A stretch of DNA of 64,000 nucleotides from Terasakiella sp033100395. GTDB taxonomy: Bacteria; Pseudomonadota; Alphaproteobacteria; Rhodospirillales; Terasakiellaceae. The notes under the pieces are model-generated. The model was not told the DNA's origin. It saw only the letters and a list, made by a program, of their open reading frames with translations, and made no database searches. Position numbers and translations under genes: made by a program. Below, one piece after another: positions 44,346 to 53,010 of this stretch (its first letter is position 1; each line of letters starts with the position of its first letter). Where the stretch lies: assembly GCF_033100395.1 (NCBI RefSeq), contig NZ_JAWLVJ010000012.1, forward strand, positions 76,378-140,377. The letters are read 5' to 3'.

Positions 44346-45854
44346 TTAGCCTTCGTAATATTCTGCAACCAGGTTATCCAGCAAACGCACACCATAACCA
44401 GTGCCGCCTTTTGGCGTGGTTGGCTTGTCTTTGTTGGACCAGGCCATGCCCGCAATATCAATATGCGCCCAGACTGTTTCTTTATCGATGAAACGCTCCA
44501 GGAATTTGGCTGCTGTGATACTGCCGCCAAAACGACCGCCTGTATTTTTCATATCCGCAATCTGGGACTTGATGGCGTCGTCATAGGCTGCATCCATTGG
44601 GAACGGCCAGACTTTGTCACCAGTGGCTTCCCCACATTTTTTCAGACGGTCTGCCAGTTCATCATTATTGGCAAAGACCCCTGCGCGTTCATGTGCAAGC
44701 GACACCAGGATCGCCCCTGTCAAAGTCGCAAGGTTGATCAATGTCTTTGGTGCAAATTCCTGTTGCGTATAGGTCAGCGCATCAGCCAGAACCAGACGGC
44801 CTTCCGCATCCGTGTTGATCACTTCAATCGTCTGACCGGACATGGATGTCACCACGTCACCCGGACGTTGCGCGTTACCATCAGGCATATTTTCCACAAG
44901 GCCAATCACACCAACCGCATTGACGTTGGCTTTACGCGCAGCCAATGCTTTCATCAGTCCTGTGACAGCACCAGCGCCGCCCATGTCCCATTTCATGTCT
45001 TCCATGCCAACAGCAGGCTTGATGCTGATCCCGCCTGTATCAAAGGTCACGCCTTTACCGACAAAAGCGATTTGCGTCGCCTGGGCTTTACGGCCCTTGC
45101 CTTGCTGACCGTTCCAGCGCATGGTCACCATCTTGGATTCCCGCACACTGCCCTGGCCGACGCCCAACAATGCACCCATGCCCAGCTTTTTCATTTCCGC
45201 TTCGCCCATGACGCTGACTTCAACGCCAAGCTCTGTCATTTCCTGACAGATATTTGCAAAGCTTTCCGGATAAAGAATATTGGCAGGCTCTGACACCAGA
45301 TTACGCGTCAGGAAAATACCACCGGAGATTTTTTCCAGCGTATCAAAGGCTTTGCGCGCACGACCACCACTTGGAGTAAGGATTTTCAGCGCACGGATGG
45401 ATGGCTTTTTATCCGCTTCTTCCTTGGTGCGATACTTATCAAAACGAAAAGATCGCAGCAGCGCCCCAAAGGCGATATGAGCTGCCTGTTCCCAAACACG
45501 ACCTGCCGCATCATCAACCGCGTCAAAAGCGATAGAAACCGTGCGTGGCTGTTTTGGGGCAAGTGCCATATAGATAGTGCCACCGATTTTTTCTGCACCC
45601 AGCAGATCAAGCTTTTCCGGCTTGCCCGCGCCGATCAGAATGACACGTTCCAGACGGGACCCGTTTGGTGCGATGACCGGAACGATTTCCCCCGGTTTCC
45701 CCTTAAATTTTGCAATTTTTGCAGCACGCGACAATGTGCCATCAATGGCTTTATCAATTGCTTGTGCGCTATCGGACAGTTCGCCACCTTCATAACCCAT
45801 AACCACCAAAACACCTGTTTCTGGCAAGCCTGGTTTTGTGAACGAAATTTTCAT
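44346..45854 (-). CDS. pepA: Leucyl aminopeptidase (M17)
   Basis: 502 residues, cytosolic hexameric aminopeptidase with two metal ions. An N-terminal macro-like domain precedes the catalytic domain: VGKGVTFDTGGISIKPAVGMEDMKWDMGGAG gives metal Lys/Asp ligands, and NTDAEGRLVLADAL holds the Asp-Glu ligands and the catalytic Arg. It trims N-terminal amino acids; some homologues also bind DNA. Upstream of holC in one transcript. Confidence 0.96.
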   Translation of the reverse strand: MKISFTKPGLPETGVLVVMGYEGGELSDSAQAIDKAIDGTLSRAAKIAKFKGKPGEIVPVIAPNGSRLERVILIGAGKPEKLDLLGAEKIGGTIYMALAPKQPRTVSIAFDAVDDAAGRVWEQAAHIAFGALLRSFRFDKYRTKEEADKKPSIRALKILTPSGGRARKAFDTLEKISGGIFLTRNLVSEPANILYPESFANICQEMTELGVEVSVMGEAEMKKLGMGALLGVGQGSVRESKMVTMRWNGQQGKGRKAQATQIAFVGKGVTFDTGGISIKPAVGMEDMKWDMGGAGAVTGLMKALAARKANVNAVGVIGLVENMPDGNAQRPGDVVTSMSGQTIEVINTDAEGRLVLADALTYTQQEFAPKTLINLATLTGAILVSLAHERAGVFANNDELADRLKKCGEATGDKVWPFPMDAAYDDAIKSQIADMKNTGGRFGGSITAAKFLERFIDKETVWAHIDIAGMAWSNKDKPTTPKGGTGYGVRLLDNLVAEYYEG

Positions 45855-45965
45855 GGGGGACCTCTTGTTGTTCTTTGTGTAATTTTCCCTAAGTTAGCCC
45901 GAAGCGCGCCCAAGGAAAACCATATTTTTTATAAGTTTTTAGTATGAGGTGCAAAAAACACCTTT

Positions 45966-47036
45966 TCATTGCGATTTAAATCGCAAAGGGACCCGTTTTC
46001 GCCCCCAATCCCCGGCAGGCCCATCAAAACGCCCGGCACATTTGGTCCCGCAATTGAGACATTCCCCCGCCTCGTTGACCTTCCATTCACTTAATTCGTA
46101 CCAGTCACGTTTGATCAAGACCTCACCACAATTATGACAATAGGTCGTATCCCCTTCTTCGTGATGAACGTTACCCGTATAGGCATAGCGCACCCCGTTT
46201 TTAATGGCGATCTCACGCGCACGAATTAAAGTTTCAGCAGGCGTACGGGGTCTATCGGTCATTTTCCAGTCGGGATGAAAAGCGCTGAAATGCATAGGCA
46301 CATCACCGCCCAGTTCTTTCACCACCCAACGCGTCATCTCATCAATTTCTTCCGGCCCGTCATTTTCACCGGGGATCAAAAGGTCCGTGATCTCAAACCA
46401 GACATCGGTTTCATGTTTCAGATAGACCAATGTTTCCAGCACATTATCCAGGTCCGCACTGCAGAGCTTATAATAAAATTCCTGAGTAAAAGCTTTCAAA
46501 TCCACATTGGCCGCATCCATATGCGCAAAGAATTCTTTGCGGGCTTCCTCATGGATATAGCCTGCGGTTACAGCCACAGTCTTTATTCCAACCTCCCGAC
46601 ACGCCTTTGCCACATCCACTGCATATTCAAGAAAGATCACCGGATCGTTATAAGTAAAAGCAACAGATTTGCACTTGGTCTGAAGACAGGCCTGTGCAAT
46701 GGCTTTAGGATTGGCCTTGGTCTGTAATTTGTCAAATTCCCGGGATTTGGAAATATCGTGGTTCTGGCAAAACTTGCAGGTCAGATTACAACCCGCTGTG
46801 CCAAAAGAAAGAATGGGCGTGCCCGGATAGAAATGATTGAGCGGCTTTTTTTCAATCGGATCAATACAAAAACCACTGGATCGTCCATAGGTCGTCAACG
46901 CCATCTTGCCATCGATATTAGCGCGCACAAAACACAGCCCGCGCTGCCCCGGCTTGATCTTGCAGTCACGCGGACACAGGTCGCACTGAATGCGTCCATC
47001 TTCAAGGGTATGCCAGTATCGTCCCGGAACGTTCAT
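45966..47036 (-). CDS. amrS: AmmeMemoRadiSam system radical SAM enzyme
   Basis: 356 residues. The radical SAM triad is in TAGCNLTCKFCQN (C-x3-C-x2-C). An N-terminal Cys cluster (CDLCPRDCKIKPGQRGLC) and a C-terminal zinc-ribbon-like pair (YCHNCGEVL and CLNCGTKC) frame it, as in AmrS/PflA-like proteins. The family co-occurs with MEMO1- and AMMECR1-domain proteins, and this genome encodes a fusion of those two at 53.4-54.8 kb, 6.3 kb away. The reaction catalysed is not established. Alone on its strand; not adjacent to a pyruvate-formate-lyase gene, which argues against an activating-enzyme role. Confidence 0.9.
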   Translation of the reverse strand: MNVPGRYWHTLEDGRIQCDLCPRDCKIKPGQRGLCFVRANIDGKMALTTYGRSSGFCIDPIEKKPLNHFYPGTPILSFGTAGCNLTCKFCQNHDISKSREFDKLQTKANPKAIAQACLQTKCKSVAFTYNDPVIFLEYAVDVAKACREVGIKTVAVTAGYIHEEARKEFFAHMDAANVDLKAFTQEFYYKLCSADLDNVLETLVYLKHETDVWFEITDLLIPGENDGPEEIDEMTRWVVKELGGDVPMHFSAFHPDWKMTDRPRTPAETLIRAREIAIKNGVRYAYTGNVHHEEGDTTYCHNCGEVLIKRDWYELSEWKVNEAGECLNCGTKCAGRFDGPAGDWGRKRVPLRFKSQ

Positions 47037-47078
47037 GACCTGTCTCTGCTTTATCAGCGTTGGGTTTATAAAATAAGA

Positions 47079-47936
47079 TTAACCGTCGTGTTTTAGAATT
47101 GCACGATCAAAAAAGTTTCTAAAACGCTGTTTATTTTCATCCTTTAACCAGAACTCCAGAATGTCACGAAAATCCTCAGAAGCCTGACGTTCTTTCAAAA
47201 GCTCATTGATGCGTTTCAAAAGCTTTGGCGTTTCAGATGTCTGAGTACAGGCCACACTGCTGAACTGCTCAATCGTTTCTTCAAGAAATGGAATGATATA
47301 AATATCATCACTGGTTTCCTGCAGTTTCAGCAGATAACCAATTCCCGCTTCGGTTTCCAGGAAGTAATCAATATGTCCAGTTTCCAACAATTCAAGCGCT
47401 CGCTCTGAGGCAATGGTTTTTGCCTGATAGACGCCTTTATCAGCAAATTCATTCAGAATGGTATCCAGACGTTTGCCATAAGAACGCTTGTTCTCCACCA
47501 CCAGGCGTCCATCCAGATTGGCAAGGAAATGACGCAAACTGATCCCGTCAACGGAACGGTTCATTTTCTTGCGGGTGACCAGGACATGGGTAAACAGCGG
47601 ACTGACCGGATTGGAAAATGAAAAAACTTTTTCGCGCGCAGGCGTTTTCAATAAAAGCGCATTGCACATAAATGTTTTTTTGCGAATTTCATCATCCTGG
47701 CGGGCAAAGGACATCAGCTGTCGCTTATGATTATATTCAGGCAAGTACTTTTCATAAAAATCAATCAGGCGATCCCCAATCCCCTGATCTTTATAGGGAC
47801 CGTCGACGATATAGAAAGGGATATACGCAAACCTCGCCCATGTAATGGTTTCTTTTTCCTGTGCACTCGCAGGAAAAACACCCAGAACAAGACCACCCAA
47901 AACCAGTCGAAAACATAATGTTCGTATAGAAAACAT
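47079..47936 (-). CDS. Periplasmic solute-binding-like protein (TIGR02285 type)
   Basis: 285 residues. The frame opens at 47960 but GGAG at 47943-47946 places the start at the ATG at 47936 (MFSIRTLCFRLVLGG), followed by a signal peptide ending SASAQ. The mature protein has a type-II binding fold (WARFAYIPFYIVDGPYKDQGIGDRLIDFYEKYLPEYNH). Such proteins occur without transport genes. Ligand and role unknown. Divergent from another binding protein at 48122. Confidence 0.82.
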   Translation of the reverse strand: MFSIRTLCFRLVLGGLVLGVFPASAQEKETITWARFAYIPFYIVDGPYKDQGIGDRLIDFYEKYLPEYNHKRQLMSFARQDDEIRKKTFMCNALLLKTPAREKVFSFSNPVSPLFTHVLVTRKKMNRSVDGISLRHFLANLDGRLVVENKRSYGKRLDTILNEFADKGVYQAKTIASERALELLETGHIDYFLETEAGIGYLLKLQETSDDIYIIPFLEETIEQFSSVACTQTSETPKLLKRINELLKERQASEDFRDILEFWLKDENKQRFRNFFDRAILKHDG

Positions 47937-48121
47937 ATGCATCTCCAAGCAACCCACCATTGAGATAGAATAGCGAATTTAATCTAAAACTGCTACTTTG
48001 ACGTCTTATTTTAATTTCATTTTAATATTGAGAATACTTCGTTAAAAACACCTTTCCTGCATCATAAGTTGAGTTATAATCATTTGAAGATAGTTGCCAT
48101 GGGATTGCGGTGGAAAAATTT

Positions 48122-49249
48122 ATGAAGTTATTCAAACATATCTTCGTATCAGGCCTGTTTACGCTATGTACAGCAATCCTTTGTCTCGCCTTACCCGCGC
48201 AGGCAACAGCCCCCCCCTTAAAAATTGCATTTAACAACCCGGGCTTTCAAGACAAAGGCTTCTGGAAAAATGTCAGCGATGCCATGAAGGCTGCGGCTAA
48301 AAAATTCAATATCGAACTTCATATCTGGTACGGGGATCGCGACCCACAAAAAATGCGGGAAAACGCCCATCAAATTTATCAGTCTGATATCGAGTTTGAT
48401 TATCTCATTCTTGTGAATGAACATCAGCAAGCCACAGGGTTCCTTAGAAATTCGGAACGTAAAAAACTAAAGACCTTTTATTTGCTCAACACCATCCGCA
48501 CTGAACAAAGCCAAAAAATAGGGCACCCCGGTCAGGTGTATAAATACTGGATTGGCAGCCTGACCCCGGACAATGAAAAGGCTGGTGCAGAAATGGCGCA
48601 ATCGTTGCTGGATTTTGCACAAACAAAAAACTGGGACAATCCTTATCGCCTGCTAAGCATCAGTGGCGATAATAAAACGCCCGCCTCCCTATATCGCAAT
48701 CGCGGACTGGACAATGTGATGGTCAAATCTGGTATGTTTAACGAGCAACGCCGAGCCCACGCGCTTTGGTCCGAGGACAATGCCAAAAAGATCACCCAAC
48801 AATATCTCAAAGATTTCCCTGCTCCCCCCCAACTGGTCTGGGCAGCAAATGATAATATCGCACGCGGTGCGATCGAAGCTCTTGAGGCAGGCGATCAGAT
48901 TGCAGGTCAGAATTTTGCAGTGGCCGGGCTCAATTGGTCCAACTGGGGTCTAAAGGCTGTTCGGGATGGCAAAATGACCATGACCCATGGTGGACATTTC
49001 CTGGGCGGCGCCTGGACAATGGTCATTCTTTACGACCATTCCCAAGGACATACGATCAAGGCACCAAACGCCCACATCCGCTTTCCCATGAGCGCGATTA
49101 CCAAAAGCAACGTGGATGCTTACCTGCAACATTTCGAAAACCAGAACTGGAGCGAAATTGATTTCAAACGTTTCAGTAAAAGCTTTAATCCACAGATCAA
49201 AGCCTATGATTTTTCACTGCCCCGATTGTTTGAGGCCCATCAGAAATAA
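48122..49249 (+). CDS. Periplasmic sugar-type binding protein (Peripla_BP_4)
   Basis: 375 residues from the ATG at 48122 with GGTGGA upstream; a GTG at 48110 is in frame. Signal peptide ends PAQATA|PP. Type-I binding fold: LKIAFNNPGFQDKGFWKNVSDAMKAAAKKFNIELHIWYGDRDPQKM, later LVWAANDNIARGAIEALEAGDQIAGQNFAVAGLNWSNWGLKAV. It resembles ribose/AI-2-type receptors. No permease or ATPase gene is adjacent, suggesting a sensory receptor or distant transporter. Confidence 0.86.
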   Translation: MKLFKHIFVSGLFTLCTAILCLALPAQATAPPLKIAFNNPGFQDKGFWKNVSDAMKAAAKKFNIELHIWYGDRDPQKMRENAHQIYQSDIEFDYLILVNEHQQATGFLRNSERKKLKTFYLLNTIRTEQSQKIGHPGQVYKYWIGSLTPDNEKAGAEMAQSLLDFAQTKNWDNPYRLLSISGDNKTPASLYRNRGLDNVMVKSGMFNEQRRAHALWSEDNAKKITQQYLKDFPAPPQLVWAANDNIARGAIEALEAGDQIAGQNFAVAGLNWSNWGLKAVRDGKMTMTHGGHFLGGAWTMVILYDHSQGHTIKAPNAHIRFPMSAITKSNVDAYLQHFENQNWSEIDFKRFSKSFNPQIKAYDFSLPRLFEAHQK

Positions 49250-49254
49250 TCATA

Positions 49255-49328
49255 TGTGCACCGCACAAAAACGTGCCTTCTTTTTGAGCAAATACATAAA
49301 TCACTGACCTGATTTTGTGCATTGCACA
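49255..49328 (+). promoter_or_regulatory. Two TGTGC-N3-GCACA dyads (candidate enhancer sites)
   Basis: TGTGC-ACC-GCACA at 49255-49267 and TGTGC-ATT-GCACA at 49316-49328 are 61 bases centre to centre, close to six helical turns. They lie about 150 and 90 bases before the predicted start site, a usual place for sigma-54 activator sites. They do not match the NtrC consensus (TGCACC-N5-GGTGCA) exactly, so the activator is not named. Confidence 0.65.
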
Positions 49329-49385
49329 CAAATTACCTTTTTTGCATATTTACAAAAACCGCAGTTTAGCAATGGTTTTATAAAA

Positions 49386-49402
49386 CTGGCACGCTATTTG
49401 TT
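49386..49402 (+). promoter_or_regulatory. Sigma-54 (RpoN) promoter upstream of the FNT/cyanase operon
   Basis: CTGGCACGCTATTTGTT fits the -24/-12 consensus YTGGCACG-N4-TTGCW with GG at 49388-49389 and G-T in place of GC at 49400-49401, spaced by ten bases. Transcription should begin near 49412, just before the first leader hairpin. Confidence 0.75.
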
Positions 49403-49415
49403 TATAGTTAGGTGA

Positions 49416-49467
49416 TTTTTGGCAACGACGCCAAAAAAACAATTCAATCAAGACAGCAACGTCGCTG
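49416..49467 (+). promoter_or_regulatory. ANTAR-type tandem hexaloop leader RNA
   Basis: Hairpin P1: TTTTTGGC/GCCAAAAA (49416-49437) closing the six-base loop AACGAC. Hairpin P2: CAGC/GCTG (49454-49467) closing the six-base loop AACGTC. Two tandem hairpins with hexanucleotide loops carrying A at position 1 and G at position 4 are the published recognition motif of ANTAR antiterminators such as NasT/NasR. P2 shares bases with the 5' arm of the terminator that follows, so the two folds exclude each other. Confidence 0.82.
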
Positions 49468-49507
49468 ACAACGTGCATTTTCCGCGCGTTCGTTTGCGAC
49501 GTTTTTT
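49458..49507 (+). terminator. Leader terminator overlapping hairpin P2 (attenuator)
   Basis: Outer arms AACGTCGC (49458-49465) and GCGACGTT (49496-49503) are exact; inside, AACGTGC pairs with GCGCGTT around ATTTTCC. Six T (49502-49507) follow. It lies 128 bases before the FNT start, so readthrough is needed to express the operon. Confidence 0.85.
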
Positions 49508-49635
49508 ATTGGCTTTGTTTTTTCTGACGCCTTCGCCCTTTTTCCTGAATTAGAAGCGCAAAACGATAAGAACTCCCCCCAAAAATGCTGTCAGCTAATA
49601 ATTTTTTGACACTCTAAGACAAAGGAAGTCAGCAC

Positions 49636-50475
49636 ATGTCATATATCGCACCCGCTGAATTCGCGACCAAGATGGTCGACGCCGGCGAATCAAAGATCTT
49701 TATGTCCACGAAGGATACACTCATCCGTGCTTACATGGCCGGAGCCATTCTCGCACTGGCTGCGGCTTTTGCCGTTACTATCGCTGTAAACACGGGCAAC
49801 TTCCTGATCGGTGCCCTGCTCTTCCCCGTTGGTTTCTGTACACTTTATCTTTTAGGCTTCGACCTTCTGACAGGTGTTTTCACACTCTGCCCGCTTGCCC
49901 TTCTGGACAAACGCCCTGGCGTCACGATTGGCGGTCTGCTTCGTAACTGGGGCCTGGTTTTCATCGGTAACTTCGGTGGTGCTTTCACCGTTGCGATCTT
50001 CATGGCAATCATCTTCACAACAGGTTTCAGTCACGAACCAAACGCGGTCGGCCAGAAAATCGGGCTTATCGGGGAAGCCCGGACCGTGGGGTATGCCGAA
50101 GCCGGATGGTCTGGCATGCTAACACTCTTTGTGCGTGCGGTTATGTGTAACTGGATGGTATCTACAGGTGTTGTTGCAGCAATGATGTCCACATCTGTAT
50201 CCGGTAAAGTGATGGCCATGTGGATGCCAATCCTGATCTTCTTCTACCTGGGTTTCGAACACTCTATCGTAAACATGTTCCTGTTCCCATCTGGCCTGCT
50301 GCTGGGCGGTCACTTCACAGTCTATGACTATCTGTTCTGGAACGAAATTCCAACCGTTGTTGGTAATCTTGTCGGGGGCCTGACCTTCGTTGGCGGGATG
50401 ATATATGCGACCCACTATAAAACGTCGCCAAAACGCAACGCCCCTGTGGCGGCTGCAAAATCCCCAGCTGAATAA
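49636..50475 (+). CDS. Formate/nitrite transporter (FNT) family channel
   Basis: 279 residues with six membrane helices. FNT landmarks: FPVGFCTLYLLGFDLLTGVFTL, the Asn/Leu filter region NWGLVFIGNFGGAF, AVMCNWMVSTGVVAA and LGFEHSIVNMFLFPSG, which carries the central His of the pore. FNT proteins conduct small monovalent anions (formate, nitrite, hydrosulfide). With cyanase two genes downstream and an ANTAR leader upstream, nitrite or cyanate is the likely substrate (inference). The start has AAGGAAG eight to ten bases upstream. Confidence 0.92.
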   Translation: MSYIAPAEFATKMVDAGESKIFMSTKDTLIRAYMAGAILALAAAFAVTIAVNTGNFLIGALLFPVGFCTLYLLGFDLLTGVFTLCPLALLDKRPGVTIGGLLRNWGLVFIGNFGGAFTVAIFMAIIFTTGFSHEPNAVGQKIGLIGEARTVGYAEAGWSGMLTLFVRAVMCNWMVSTGVVAAMMSTSVSGKVMAMWMPILIFFYLGFEHSIVNMFLFPSGLLLGGHFTVYDYLFWNEIPTVVGNLVGGLTFVGGMIYATHYKTSPKRNAPVAAAKSPAE

Positions 50476-50490
50476 GACTTAAAAAGTGTC

Positions 50491-50524
50491 GGGAGCCTGA
50501 TTTAAGCATCAGGCTCCCCCTTTT
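50491..50524 (+). terminator. Intercistronic terminator-like hairpin
   Basis: GGGAGCCTGA pairs perfectly with TCAGGCTCCC around TTTAAGCA, then CCTTTT. The T run touches the GGAG ribosome site of the next gene, so the hairpin probably lowers expression of the kinase and cyanase relative to the channel. Confidence 0.82.
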
Positions 50525-50534
50525 GGAGACAAAC

Positions 50535-52274
50535 ATGCCCAAGGAAACCACCCAGACAAAACGCCTGTCAGTCAGTGTCGGCCAGTATTCAACCGCTGGC
50601 AACAAACCGACCAATCAGGATTTTCACGGTGCCCTCATTCCGCAAGGTCATGTTTGTGCCCTAAAGGGGATTACCCTTGCACTTGCAGACGGGATCAGTT
50701 CCAGCCCGGTGAGTCACGAAGCATCTGAAACCATCGTCAAAGCCTTGATGTCAGACTATTACTGCACATCAGATGCCTGGAGCGTGAAAACCGCAGCCTC
50801 ACGCGTGATCTCTGCCACCAATTCCTGGCTTTATGCCCAAAACAGACGCGCCCGCGTGGGGGATATGAACCGGGGCATGGTCTGCACTTTGTCATCTGTC
50901 ATTTTCAAAGGTACCCATGCCCATCTGTTCCATGTGGGCGACAGTCGCATCTGGCGCATCAGTGGCGATAGGCTGGAACCATTGACCGAAGATCACCGTA
51001 TTATCTTGTCCGAAGATGAAAGCTATCTCGGCAGGTCCATCGGATCTGGACCAGAAGTAGAAATTGATTACACCCAGCATGCCATTTCAGAAGGCGACAT
51101 CTATCTTTTGACCACAGACGGGGTGCATGAATTCTGGGACAGCAATCATGTGGTGGACAGTATCCGCAATTGCCAAACGCTGGATGACGCCGCAAAACTG
51201 ATCGTTGCCGACGCGTTAGGAAAGGGCAGTGACGATAACCTCACCCTGCAGATTGCACGCGTGGATCAAATCCCGGCGAGTAATGATAATGCCGAGCTGT
51301 TGGATGACACCCTGAACCTGCCGCTTGGAAATCTTCCCAACGTCGGTGATGTCATCGATAATTTCCGCATCCTGCGCCCCATCGTCAATTCCGCACGCAG
51401 TCATATTTATCTGGCGCAAACACCGGATAACCAACAAGTCGTGCTGAAATTCCCATCCGTGGATATGAGCGAAAGTGTCGATTACCTGCGTCGCTTTGTC
51501 ATGGAAGAATGGATTTCTAGGCGGATCAAAAGCCCCTACGTCCTTGGCCCTGCCCCGACACCTGAAAAACGAACGTGTCTATACACAGTCACCGAATTTG
51601 TAGAAGGCCAGACCCTGCGCCAATGGATGATTGATAATCCAAACCCAAAACTGGAAGAAGTGCGCAACATCATTGAACAAGTCGCCCAAGGCCTTCGCGC
51701 TTTCCACCGCAAAGAAATGCTGCATCAGGATTTGCGCCCGGAAAACATTATGATTGATGAGGGTGGCACCGTCAAAATCATCGATTTCGGTTCCACATCT
51801 GTTGCGGGCGTGCAGGAAGTTTCCCCCGTCTATGTGGACAGCGATATTTTAGGCACCGTGCAATATACCGCCCCAGAATATTTCCTAGGCTATGCTGGCA
51901 CCTCGGCCTCAGACCTCTTTTCGCTTGGGGTCATTGCCTATGAAATGCTGACCGGGAAGCTGCCTTATGGGACCAAGGTCAATCACGTGCGCACGCAAAA
52001 AGACCTGCGCAAACTGACCTTTAAATCCACGCTTGCCTCCAAAGAACCACTGCCGGACTGGATTGAATATGCGCTGCAAAAGGCGGTGCATCTCAATACC
52101 GCCAAACGTTACCTGACCTTTTCTGAATTTCTCAAGGATCTCAGAAAACCCGCGCCTGATTTCAAAAGCAAAAACGCCCTGCCCTTGATGGAACGCAATC
52201 CCGTTCTCTTCTGGCAGGGCCTCAGTTTGTTTTTTGCCGCCACTACCCTCATCAGCCTGATTTCCAGGTTTTAA
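50535..52274 (+). CDS. Bifunctional PP2C phosphatase / Ser-Thr protein kinase, membrane anchored
   Basis: 579 residues from the ATG at 50535 (GGAG six bases upstream). The N-terminal PP2C domain (about 10-245) keeps its metal-site acids: NQDF, LADGIS, HVGDSR, LTTDGV and GSDDNLTL. The Hanks-type kinase domain (about 265-535) has the ATP Lys in VVLKFP, the catalytic loop MLHQDLRPENIMID and the metal motif IIDFGS. A C-terminal membrane helix (VLFWQGLSLFFAATTLISLI) anchors it. Fusions of this type occur in nitrate-assimilation clusters of Proteobacteria beside nitrate/nitrite transporters. Control of the FNT channel or cyanase by phosphorylation is inferred from position. Confidence 0.92.
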   Translation: MPKETTQTKRLSVSVGQYSTAGNKPTNQDFHGALIPQGHVCALKGITLALADGISSSPVSHEASETIVKALMSDYYCTSDAWSVKTAASRVISATNSWLYAQNRRARVGDMNRGMVCTLSSVIFKGTHAHLFHVGDSRIWRISGDRLEPLTEDHRIILSEDESYLGRSIGSGPEVEIDYTQHAISEGDIYLLTTDGVHEFWDSNHVVDSIRNCQTLDDAAKLIVADALGKGSDDNLTLQIARVDQIPASNDNAELLDDTLNLPLGNLPNVGDVIDNFRILRPIVNSARSHIYLAQTPDNQQVVLKFPSVDMSESVDYLRRFVMEEWISRRIKSPYVLGPAPTPEKRTCLYTVTEFVEGQTLRQWMIDNPNPKLEEVRNIIEQVAQGLRAFHRKEMLHQDLRPENIMIDEGGTVKIIDFGSTSVAGVQEVSPVYVDSDILGTVQYTAPEYFLGYAGTSASDLFSLGVIAYEMLTGKLPYGTKVNHVRTQKDLRKLTFKSTLASKEPLPDWIEYALQKAVHLNTAKRYLTFSEFLKDLRKPAPDFKSKNALPLMERNPVLFWQGLSLFFAATTLISLISRF

Positions 52275-52298
52275 CCCACCGATAAAGGAGCCTTCTTT

Positions 52299-52742
52299 AT
52301 GACACGTGCACTCGTAACTGAAAAAATCGTCGCTGCCAAACTCGCCAAAGACCTGACATGGGCCGTTGTTGCCGAAGAAATCGGACAAGCCAAGGAATGG
52401 ACCACTTGTGCCCTTCTCGGCCAAATGGCGATGAATGAAAAAGAAGCTGCCATCGCTGCGCGCATCTTTGATCTGACAGACGAAGAAGCCAAATGGCTGA
52501 CCGTCCCGCCATTTCGTGGTGCGCTTGATCAACCAGTTCCAACCGACCCGCTGCTTTATCGTTTCTACGAATTGATCCAGGTTTATGGCCCGTCCATCAA
52601 AGCCCTGATCGAAGAAGATTTTGGCGACGGCATCATGTCAGCCATTGATTACACCATGGATATCTCCAAAGAAGAAAACCCGGCAGGTGATCGTGTTGTC
52701 GTCACCATGAACGGCAAGTTCCTGCCTTACAAACGCTACTAA
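52299..52742 (+). CDS. cynS: Cyanate hydratase (cyanase)
   Basis: 147 residues, near the 156 of E. coli CynS. The enzyme converts cyanate and bicarbonate to ammonia and CO2, forming a decamer. The catalytic residues align as Arg88, Glu91 (LLYRFYELIQVYG) and Ser114 (DGIMSAIDY). The C-terminal domain ends NGKFLPYKRY. A bicarbonate-supplying carbonic anhydrase (CynT) is not adjacent. Third gene of the FNT operon and ends at a terminator. Ammonia release fits control by nitrogen signals. Confidence 0.96.
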   Translation: MTRALVTEKIVAAKLAKDLTWAVVAEEIGQAKEWTTCALLGQMAMNEKEAAIAARIFDLTDEEAKWLTVPPFRGALDQPVPTDPLLYRFYELIQVYGPSIKALIEEDFGDGIMSAIDYTMDISKEENPAGDRVVVTMNGKFLPYKRY

Positions 52743-52756
52743 GTTCACTCTTAAGC

Positions 52757-52796
52757 AAAAAGTCCGTAGCCAGACCATCGGCTGCGGGCTTTTTTC
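52757..52796 (+). terminator. Terminator of the FNT-kinase-cyanase operon
   Basis: AAAGTCCG-GCC and GGC-CGGGCTT pair with small bulges around AGACCATC, then T6. Confidence 0.85.
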
Positions 52797-53010
52797 TTGA
52801 ACATTCAGATCAAAGAATATAAACATCACGCATGATGCGATGGTTCAGGGGAACCATCCTTAAACATAGGTTTTTATGTTAGAGAATGTGCTGAAACGCT
52901 AATGGCTTCTAGAGACTGAAGCCCCAAGACGCATTTGGATTTCATCTGCGCGCCTTTCGTTGCGCCTAATCCAATGCCATATTGATTTCAGACATTGGTC
53001 CCTTAAACCC

